Made by a program: the position numbers and the translations under genes | Shown here: positions 56,263 through 64,000 of the stretch, piece after piece | Layout of the letters: each line of letters opens with the position of its first letter | Position numbering within the stretch: the stretch's first letter is position 1 | DNA from: Pelodera strongyloides | Lineage: Eukaryota > Nematoda > Chromadorea > Rhabditida > Rhabditidae | NCBI GenBank assembly: GCA_036852015.1 | Contig: JAANDG010000409.1 | Location: 1-64,000 of the forward strand | DNA: 64,000 nt | Reading direction: 5' to 3' | Notes under the pieces: generated by a model | What the model was told of the DNA's origin: nothing | The model's input: only the letters and a program-made list of their open reading frames with translations | The model's database searches: none

Positions 56263-56344
56263 GGCGAGATGGCCGAGCGGTCCAAGGCGCTGGTTTAAGG
56301 CACCAGTCACTTCGGTGGCGTGGGTTCGAATCCCACTCTCGTCA
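56263..56344 (+). tRNA. tRNA-Leu (AAG)
   Basis: A full type II tRNA with long variable arm. The acceptor GGCGAGA pairs with TCTCGTC (one G-T). The anticodon stem CTGGT/ACCAG holds the loop TTAAGGC, giving anticodon AAG. The A-box is TGGCCGAGCGG and the B-box GGGTTCGAATCCC. No intron. It lies 37 bp from an exon of the A1 homologue, on the opposite strand. Confidence 0.95.
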
Positions 56345-56668
56345 GAAACTTTTGCGAAATATGGTTATGATGGAAAGAAAGAGGTGTATATTTATTGTAC
56401 ATAAATGGTTTGATTTTGTAACTGCCTTTTTGTGTTTTGAAATGTTTTTGTACATGACTAAGTAAGTGTTATTGCTCAAGGACAGTCTTTACAGTTTTTT
56501 TACAGTGTTTAAATTTTTAGCAGACAATTTATAAGACGCAAGCCCTTAAAGTAGAACAATTCTGAATTTTAAAACAAATTATTAGTCAAGCTATTAGTTA
56601 ATTAGAAGTCACAAAGCTTTCCTATGGGACATTCCATAAAGCTTCCCTATACGTAAAGTGCAAAACTT

Positions 56669-56740
56669 TGCCCCCAGGCAGGATTGAACTACCGACCTCT
56701 GGTTTACAAGACCAGCGCTCTGCCACTGAGCTATAAGGGC
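56669..56740 (-). tRNA. tRNA-Thr (UGU)
   Basis: 72 nt with a complete cloverleaf. Acceptor GCCCTTA pairs with TGGGGGC. The anticodon loop CTTGTAA gives TGT. The T-arm GGTAG/CTGCC around TTCAATC is fully paired. It forms a head-to-head pair with the copy at 56897, 156 bp away. Confidence 0.95.
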
Positions 56741-56896
56741 ACATTAGTCCGCAGCAAGGAATTGCCTAACAGTCGCCCGACAATGTAGGCAAACAATAGA
56801 AGGAGATCAGTGTTTGGTAAATAATATTGTTTCGTGCTTGAATGTTTGCCTACAAAATGCCCCGTTTTGGGCTATTCCCTGATATGATTCTACCGC

Positions 56897-56968
56897 GCCC
56901 TTATAGCTCAGTGGCAGAGCGCTGGTCTTGTAAACCAGAGGTCCGTAGTTCAATCCTGCCTGGGGGCA
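56897..56968 (+). tRNA. tRNA-Thr (UGU), second copy
   Basis: Nearly identical to the minus-strand copy. The difference seen is GTCCGTAG in place of GTCGGTAG, which places a C-C mismatch at the outer pair of the T-stem. A- and B-boxes are intact. It is probably functional, or slightly impaired. Confidence 0.9.
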
Positions 56969-57179
56969 AATCTTTTGCCCTTAATGTATAAAACAAAAGA
57001 TTTACTTCACCTGCTCCAAGCCTCGTCTAAATCTGTACTTTTTCCTTCGAGCCCCAGTTTTGAGCATAATCACGCGGAATATGCGCGCTGGAACCTAAAT
57101 GTACATATAATAACAACAGGGAAATAGTAATGTATTCAGTGAACAGAACCGAACCGAAAGATGCTTCAAATAGCAAAGC

Positions 57180-57302
57180 TCACACACACAAAACGGAAGT
57201 AAGTTACGCCACATACTCATACACGCATGCGTGTGGACACGCACACACACGTGCACACAAACAAACAAACAAACAAACAAACAAGCAAACAAACAAACAA
57301 AC
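57180..57302 (+). repeat. CA-rich and (CAAA)n microsatellite
   Basis: CACACACACA, then eleven or so AAAC tetranucleotides interrupted once by AAGC. It sits directly beside an exon piece of the A1 homologue. Confidence 0.9.
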
Positions 57303-58095
57303 GCACCTCTATATTGTCGCGTTCCAGCTGAATAACCGCTCGATGCACAATATTGTATTCATCGTCACCGACGGCAAAACTTAACAGATGTATGTAAAAT
57401 TCCGTTATTCTATTTAAAATTAAATTTTAATTAAAAATTATGACATTAGAAACAACACAAAAATTCGCCAAAAACGGTCCGCGAGTACGGGAGGATGGTG
57501 CGAGCGGCGCAAGAGCGGAAAAGGAAAGATGTACAATGATAATCAACTACCCACCCATCAACCTTGACCGTCCAATCGGGTTTATATTCCGGGAACATTG
57601 GCGGAAGGGGGTGGACCCACATGGCCACTGGGCCACAATTCACCAGATCGATACCGCCGAAGGTGACTTGACCCATTGTATTCTTTGAGCGATCGTGACT
57701 GAAAACATTCAAAAGATTGTAGGCACCGCGCCAGTTTCGCGCACAACCAGGTGAGCAAGATTGACGCCGCTAGCAGAAACTGCAGGTACTAGTTTCGCGG
57801 CGGATATAAGAAAAGCCTCCAAATCCAAAGGTGTTCAAGAAATAATTAATCGGAACAGCTGTAAAATGCTACATCATGTCATGTTTGCTTCTGTGATTTA
57901 AAGCTTACGATTTTGTTTCATTCATTCCGTCAAATTAAACAACCTACATTGGACTCAACCATATGCTAATCTTTGGCTCGGTGAAATGTGATAGCAACTG
58001 ATTTGGTGTGTGCGATAGTTGACCATCCTGCAATTAATTCCATTTGCAAAAAAACCTGCAGTTATCATCGTAAAAAACCAGACTTGCAAAAACTT

Positions 58096-58167
58096 CTCCC
58101 CGGCCGGGAATTGAACCCGGGTCTCGCATGTGACAGACGCGGATACTTACCACTATACTACCGAGGA
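58096..58167 (-). tRNA. tRNA-Asp (GUC)
   Basis: 72 nt with TCCTCGG/CCGGGGA acceptor, TAGTATAGTGGTAAGTA D-arm, anticodon loop CTGTCAC (GTC) and T-arm CCGGGTTCAATTCCCGG. It lies in an intron of the A1 homologue on the same strand. Confidence 0.95.
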
Positions 58168-58970
58168 CACATTTGTTTATGCTTAAGGTGATATGCTAAT
58201 TGTGATGAATCGAAAATCGCACCTTATCAACGAAGTCAAAAACAATCAGCCCATCGGCAGGGGAAGTCTCCCGGTCAGTAGCATTATTTGGGGCGTAGGT
58301 AAATGAAAAGTTTCGCAACAAATGATCCCCAAGGTGCAGAGCTTCAATCATCAATGTTCCATTCTCGCTTTCAGCACCCAGTTTCTTGTAGGTTGTTGAT
58401 TCACTGAAGCATATATAATAGGAAAAAAATCTCCCGAATACAAAAATATATGGCAACCATGAGCTCGCCATTACCGCGGCTGACCCAATTACAGTCGATT
58501 TGGCGTATTTGTGGCGTGCTTCTGGCACCGAAGCCGTGCCCATTCCAAAAACTGCGACACATTGGGTGCGATATATTTTGACGCGAACATTTTTCATTTT
58601 TAGATCCGGTGAGTATGATTATCATCAGTGAAATACCTAACAATAAGGCAATTCTCTTGAATCACTATGAGTGAGATATCTCATTCTGAACAATCTACAC
58701 TATCAAAGAAAACTACTTGAAAAGGATCGAAAAGAAAAATAATGTAAGAGTTAGATAGAACTTACTCTTTATCATAATTCCTGTAAATGACGAAGTTCTG
58801 TTGCATAAGATGCGTTATATGAAATTCCAATGTCACACTTTGCTCTAAATAAGGTAATTATGTAATTGCTGCTATAAAATTAAAACAACGCTTGGCAAAA
58901 CGTTAACCGCAATGGGTCACTATTTGCAGTCAAGTTGGATTGACGATAAATGCAAAATGACAAAAAAATT

Positions 58971-59042
58971 CTCCCCGGCCGGGAATTGAACCCGGGTCTC
59001 GCATGTGACAGACGCGGATACTCACCACTATACTACCGAGGA
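58971..59042 (-). tRNA. tRNA-Asp (GUC), second copy
   Basis: Same as the 58096 copy except for a D-loop change (GGTGAGTA for GGTAAGTA). Full cloverleaf with anticodon GTC. It lies upstream of the A1 homologue, same strand. Confidence 0.95.
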
Positions 59043-59049
59043 CCTGATA

Positions 59050-61245
59050 TGAAACGCAATGTAAGAAATGACAAGACAAACCTGGAATGCCGAGTGTCAT
59101 ATTTATCATCGGCGCGCATTCTGGGTCACCAGGGAAATCACTAAATAATTTTTAAATTGTATGCAAAACTAACAAAAAATGGTCAACTTTACACAGAATG
59201 TCCCATCAAATTTTACCGAAGTAAAATTAGAACTAACACTAAGAATGGTCTTTTATATGTAAAGAAATAATTTACAAAGAAATATTACAAATTGATGAAA
59301 ATATGCATAAATTTAATTTTAAAAAACCCAAGAACTTACCAGTGACATTGTCGGAACAACGGTTTTGTTAAAATTAAAGCAGAAGTTGTTTGCAGAAGGA
59401 ATATCCACGTAACAGTTCGTAGCAACATCGTTTCTTTAGTTTTAGTACATAGTTCGCGCAGAAAGGACTACAATTATTCACTGGGTCAAATTAATTTTAA
59501 AAAAGTATACTACGATCTCCTATAACCCGACATGTTCGCGCAGCGATAATCTGGCGCCCGTTATGCACAATTTTGGCAAATTCCTTCTCAAAATTAAAAT
59601 ATACATTTTTCACACAAATTCAAGAATTATGAATGGCAAGACAACTAATTGTAAGCAACTAATACATAGTAATTATCGAGATACAGTTGGCGATACAAAA
59701 GAAGCGGCGCAATAAGATGGTAAGCCCAGTAAATTGTGCGTACAGTGCGCCACAAGTGCGCGAACATTGAAAACAGAGAAGAACAGATTGGTTCGCGCAC
59801 AAGTGGCACGTGCACCCGAGACAACTGGGCGAGTCACTGCTAGGGCGCGCGGCCATCGAAACATCCAGCGCCCGACAAAGACCCGCGGCATCATACAAAC
59901 AAGAATTTTCAAAGATCTTGGCCACAAATTGGCACAACATGCAAAATCCATGCAAATCTGGGCCTCGTTCCCGATATGTGGTCCAAATGCGTCAACGTTT
60001 TGCAATCAAACAACAGACACAAATGGGAAGACTGTTTTTCCATTTTTCCTTCCGCGCGCGTGTAAATAACGCCCGAGGCTCGCGCGAAAAAAGACGCGGA
60101 ACAAGTGCGGTGAACAGACAGCAAATAAGAAACCTTTGTATCACATGGTCGAAATTTCCTAGGGAAATTTTAACCATTAATTCACAAACTGGGTGGTCTC
60201 ACTTCATGCTCTATGATAATCCTCTCATATTATTTGTAAGTTCACTGATGAAGCTCCGAAAGTTCTGAAAATTTCGCGGTGCGCGAAATGTGTGCGAGCT
60301 TAGAGCCATTCTCACACTTTACCCGTTAATCGCACCACAAACCACACGCCCTCCTTGTGACTACCATGCTCGATTACAAACATATTATAAGTAAGTATTA
60401 CTTTATTATATTCAAAAACAAAAACGCAAACCATCAAAAACCCCTAAAATCACAAGAGACACACAACACACACTTTTTGTTTGGCATACATATATAAATT
60501 ACAGGGCAAATGACACAACACGCTATAGAAATAAACATATTAGAACAGTAATGTATAAACAAAGCCTGATCTTGCTAATATTATGCACGGGGAACCAAAC
60601 AAGTATCGTATATATATCCTATGTCAAATAGTTTTTTTTAGTAAATGAATAACGACAAATATGGGAACTATGTAGCGGGTGCACACAAAAATGTCCCAGC
60701 AACTTCTTAGTTAATTTAAACGTAACCTATAGTAAACGTTACACAAAGGAAAAGTGCGCGGCCCCATGCAAAAATTCAAACGTGACACAGCGCACGTTCC
60801 CTTTCGCCCCTTTATTGAAAACCTACAACGGATTTAGCCAAATGCGCGCCAAACGAGTGCGAACCACACAGAATCTTAGGCGAGCCGCGCACTTCACAAT
60901 ACCCCCGTTTCTTCAAAACGTTTCAAAAAAAGTTGATCCACAACTCCAAAAAACTCACATAATATACAGACAAGTGCATAGAGAGAAAAAAAGAACATTT
61001 CCAAAAAGAAAATAATAATAAATACTGTCACCCATTCCTATGAAAGCGCCAGAATTGCGAGGATTGTATATTGCATTTCGAGTGAAAAAACGATCCCGCT
61101 AATTTCGTTAAAAAGAGAGTCACTAATTTACCATACCGTAACTCCGCTAATCGAGACAAACACAAATATAACCAGAACAAAAGCTTAGTATATGAACCTA
61201 AACGGGCTGACAAGTTTACGGTAAACGTCAGAATTATACGTAGAA
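59050..61245. other. Unassigned stretch upstream of the A1 homologue
   Basis: Patchy GC-rich parts (59720-60120) with CAAGTGCGCGAAC motifs. Several overlapping open frames on both strands exist there with no domain I recognise. Otherwise AT-rich and featureless. Confidence 0.4.
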
Positions 61246-61249
61246 AATA

Positions 61250-61430
61250 CGAAAAGGATACCGGCCGATTTTTGAAACACATCGCGTAGACCAGCACTCA
61301 CATGCAGCTTATACAAATTACCATAAATTAGAATAAAACATCGAGCTAAATTCGAGCAAATTAGCATAAATATGTTAGAAATCAGTTGTCAGCGATGCGT
61401 TTCAAAAACCGGCCGGTAGTTCGCTTTAAC
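61250..61430. mobile_element. Family-A MITE copy 12
   Basis: Left end decayed (AAAAGGATACCGGCCG), right end CCGGTAGTTCGCTTTAA; interior intact. Confidence 0.8.
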
Positions 61431-61835
61431 TACAAAAGAATACCCGATACCGTAGTCAAACAATACTTTCAGATGAAAAATTCAGGAAGACAATAAGTTA
61501 AACAAAGTAAAATACAGCCAAGTGATTTACAATGAGACAACTATTCGGGTGCGCTCTGTTCTGGCACACTCCAGGACATAGAAAACCATAAAAGCACAGA
61601 ATAGTGGCGCGGCACTAGTGCCACAAGTGCGCGAATTCAGGGCGACATCGTTTCGTGGACTACCAGGATCAGACGGCCGTCATCGCGCAACTCACTTATA
61701 GCGGCGCTATATCTTTGCCAGTGCCGCGCCAACAAGTATACACATAAGTTTAAAGCATGCAAGTGAATATAAAGTCTCTTATCTTAGGAATAAATAACAA
61801 ATAGGTAGAATAAGTTAGGGTACTTCTCTTCTTCT

Positions 61836-61972
61836 GAAGCCATATTCACCACTCCAATTCCGTCGGGGAAACAGTCCCTGGGGACAGAAAATAGCATTCT
61901 AGTGTGAGACACGCAGAGAAAAAGACGGGTAATTCCCCATGGGGAATTAAATGGTGAATATGGTCTCAGGGC
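61836..61972. mobile_element. GAGGCCATATTCACC repeat, copy C
   Basis: Same orientation as copy B: GAAGCCATATTCACCACTCC to AATGGTGAATATGGTCTC. Confidence 0.7.
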
Positions 61973-62348
61973 AATGTTCGCCAACATTTTAGGTAAATAG
62001 GAGATAGGACGAAGAGAAGGATATAAATATTTTCAAAGTAGATAGGAGATAGGTAAAGAGAAGAAAAGGGGCCAATATAACCATTATTAAAGAGTCAAAA
62101 CACACGCAACACTTGCACTTTTGTGAAAAACTGCACAAAACGTTTGCACTCACATTGAAACTCTGAAGCTACATGAAAGATCTCGGAGCTATATAAAACC
62201 TATATGAGAAGTCCGTAAACGTAGTAAACTATTAATATCGATCATCCGATAACTAACTTACATTTACCTTAACCCATAAGGCTTAGCACAAAAACATCAT
62301 CACTAGATACAGTACACGCTAATTAGCATAACATCACATTGAAAACTT

Positions 62349-64000
62349 CTAAAAGAATCCACCCCCGCTACCGTAGTGCTGTTGTTGCGGCCCTCCTTGC
62401 TGCTGAACCTAAAATGATTATACGGTTAACTCGAAGCCCGATGTTTCACGTTGCTCATATACTTGGGTGCAGCTCGTGCTCAAATTTTATTCTTGTTTCT
62501 TCCATAACTTGCGTTCTGATAAGTTAAGTTTAAAATTGCGCGCCATTAAATCATCCATTGTTCGCACCTACATGCAATATAAATTTATTATTTATGACTG
62601 CATGGACTCTTACGGGGGGGGGGGCCTGGGACAGTCCTAGTTTAAAGCGAAACACTGGCCGGTTTTCGATCGAGTAGACTAGCATTCGAATGCAGCTTAT
62701 GCAAATTACCATAAATTAGAATAAAACATCGAGCTAAATTCGAGCAAATTAGCATAAATACGTGAGAATACAGTTGTCCACGATGCGTTTTAAAAACCGG
62801 CCGGTATTTCGCTTTAACCTTTTTCAACCTTTGCCCGTCAGTGAAACAGTCAAAGAAACTCACCGCATATCCACTGTTATACCCCTGTTGCATAGCTTGC
62901 TGCTGGTTCTGCTGCATTCCCATAGCGCTGCTTCCAAATTGCTGCTGGGGACCGTTGCCGTTCGAAATCTTGAAGAAATAACTATTAAAGTATTTCAAGA
63001 GCTAAATTATATCAATAACGATTACCCGTATTTTAAAAAGATAGTACATGATAACAATTATACTTATCAAAGTGGCAAGCACAGCGAACCCGGGACCTCT
63101 CGCACAAAGGCGAGAGCGCTACCACTCGGCTACCGCTTCTACTGGTGTGATTGCATTAGGAATTTGACGTATGGAGTTGCACTAGTGCCCTCCATACCAC
63201 TCGGCTACCGCTCTTGAAGCGTAAGCCTATTTTTTTTTTTAACAGTTTTGAAATGAACACTACGAGTAAATCCAGAATTATCACAATCTGTTACTATGTA
63301 CGACCTATATTCTCACCTGCTGGTTTCCATATCCACCTTGCATCATCATTTGCTGCCGCATCAATTGTTGTTGCTGTTGCTGCTGCATTAACATTTGCTG
63401 CTGCGCCAGCTGATTGTGAGTTTGGGCATTTCCATAAGCCTAAAAATGTATGAAGCGTTATTATATCACAAGATAATGATTCACATAGTACTACCAAAAA
63501 ATTTGAAAAGAAACACATAGATTCACTAAAGTTTTCTCAGCTAATATAGGGGAAAACAGTTCCTGGCGAAAATTTGGATGAGCTTCCTTCTCGTCGCCAT
63601 ATCATCAAACGAACGCCACCCTCTATAACTCTTGTATCTCCCTGCCTCTGCTTCTCTCTCATTGACTCTCTCTCTCTCTCTTCCACTCTCTCTCTCACAC
63701 ATCCATCACAATAACCTACCATCTGCTGTTGGAATCCCTGTTGATTTTGCTGCGCCGGCTGCTGCATTTGCGCACCATTTGACTGTTGTTGCGACTGAGC
63801 TTGAGCTGCAATAAAGGTAATACGGCATACAGCGAGACAAAAATGCAGATTAAAAATAAACAAAACCCCCAAAGAAAGTAACAATCAACAATTCTCACCT
63901 GCTTGCATCGCCTGCCGCTGTCTCTGCTGCTGCTCAATAAGCTCATTTTGTTGCTGCAGCAAAAGTTTCTGTTGCCGGTATTGATCATTGGTAGACGTCG
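62349..64000 (-). CDS. Glutamine-rich, prion-like protein, 3' part (runs off the window)
   Basis: Five minus-strand exons are seen: 63899-64000 (open at the window edge), 63720-63805, 63317-63439, 62864-62968 and 62349-62408 with a TAG stop. Phases agree at every junction. The sequence is dominated by Gln with Met, Asn and Gly: YRQQKLLLQQQNELIEQQQR, then QQSNGAQMQQPAQQNQQGF, then LAQQQMLMQQQQQQQLMRQQ, then QQNQQQAMQQGYNSGYA, ending QQHYGSGGGFF. No catalytic domain is visible in this portion. Such low-complexity tails are typical of RNA-binding or transcription-associated proteins, but the missing N-terminal exons would decide the family. The acceptor before 62968 is TTCAAG, not CAG. The last intron holds a family-A MITE and another intron holds tRNA-like boxes. 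Confidence 0.75.
62640..62818. mobile_element. Family-A MITE copy 13
   Basis: TTTAAAGCGAAACACTGGCC start and CCGGTATTTCGCTTTAA end. It is inside the last intron of the Q-rich gene and very similar to copy 12 in its interior. Confidence 0.85.
63075..63150 (-). pseudogene. tRNA-like pseudogene in a Q-rich gene intron
   Basis: On the minus strand GAAGCGGTAGCCGAGTGGTA is a good A-box and D-arm, a CTCTCGC/GCGAGAG stem follows, and CCGGGTTCGCTG is a weak B-box. The T-stem is unpaired. A second orphan A-box copy lies at 63195-63213. Confidence 0.45.
63640..63702 (+). repeat. (CT)n tract in a Q-rich gene intron
   Basis: CTCTCTCTCTCTCTTCCACT followed by more CT. Located 20 bp from the splice donor at 63719 (minus strand). 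Confidence 0.85.

Larger units (their letters stand above)
55397..58403 (-). pseudogene. Aspartic peptidase A1 (pepsin-like) homologue, degenerate
   Basis: Minus-strand exon pieces in pepsin order: 58223-58403 (STTYKKLG, then LMIEALHLGDHLLRNFSF and SPADGLIVFDFVDK); approx. 57720-57779 (SASGVNLAHLVVRETGAVP); 57551-57698 (MGQVTFGGIDLVNCGPV to WTVKVDGW); 57307-57379 (FAVGDDEYNIVHRAVIQLER); 56128-56226 (VSC, then GPIIYFSIEDKEFAIPPDQY); approx. 55558-55670 (ENILFAHIWRVLDA); and 55397-55527 (RIGFTEREYISDFESGEDPD, acidic tail, TGA). These parallel the A1 family's FGGID, second active-site region, IPP..YIL and RIGF blocks. The second DTG motif appears replaced by GDDEY, and I could not place the first DTGS. 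Several adjacent exon phases do not join without a 1-nt shift. It is either a pseudogene, a non-peptidase homologue, or has assembly indels. Four tRNA genes lie in its introns. Confidence 0.6.

Noticed and set aside
59673..60069. Overlapping 110-codon frames on both strands at 59.7-60.1 kb
   Set aside because: A GC-rich patch lengthens all frames; no domain, splice partners or start context were convincing.

Overview
The window looks like repeat-rich, intron-bearing nematode chromosomal DNA, most likely from Caenorhabditis or a close relative. The evidence is short introns with TTTTCAG-type acceptors, a cluster of ground-like (grl) secreted-protein genes, nematode-style tRNA genes, and very many short terminal-inverted-repeat elements. 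No bacterial, viral or organellar block was seen, and no long open frame encodes a transposase or reverse transcriptase. Most of the long open frames are readings of simple repeats or foldback elements.

1-26.8 kb: almost no gene I can defend, apart from one short orphan frame near 2.4 kb. The space holds at least eight copies of an approx. 180-bp MITE (family A), (CT/GA)n tracts, and several foldback elements: 4.16-4.61 kb, 5.65-6.20 kb, 8.12-8.48 kb, a near-identical 149-bp pair at 7.16 and 12.11 kb, and a striking 1-kb foldback built of ACCGCAT-like repeats at 21.07-22.10 kb.

26.8-30.8 kb: an intact three-exon grl gene on the plus strand (27,966-28,615), a TTTACGTTC minisatellite, and a deleted grl pseudogene (30,462-30,660).

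30.8-39.6 kb: a 0.6-kb tandem duplication (31.6-32.8 kb), weak exon-like pieces, a 2-kb inverted repeat with arms of nearly 0.9 kb (34.2-36.2 kb), a possible small spliced gene, and a 590-bp relative of the 149-bp elements sitting inside a tandem-repeat array.

39.6-51.5 kb: two more grl genes, both on the minus strand. One is complete (49,354-50,322). In the other, exons 1-2 (47,376-47,678) are separated from exon 3 (39,761-39,940) by a 7.4-kb second intron. That intron appears to have been split by approx. 7.26 kb of nested repetitive DNA. The plus-strand gene and the split copy form an inverted segmental duplication reaching approx. 1 kb upstream.

51.5-64 kb: a possible small three-exon membrane or secreted protein gene (52,795-53,875), and a degenerate aspartic-peptidase (A1) homologue on the minus strand (55.4-58.4 kb). 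Four tRNA genes (Leu-AAG, two Thr-UGU, Asp-GUC) lie within its introns and a second tRNA-Asp lies just upstream. The right edge carries the last five exons of a glutamine-rich, prion-like protein gene on the minus strand that runs off the window.

The best-supported genes are the grl family, the tRNAs and the Q-rich gene. No coherent new multi-gene system was found. The most unusual material is the grl duplication and split, together with the foldback elements.
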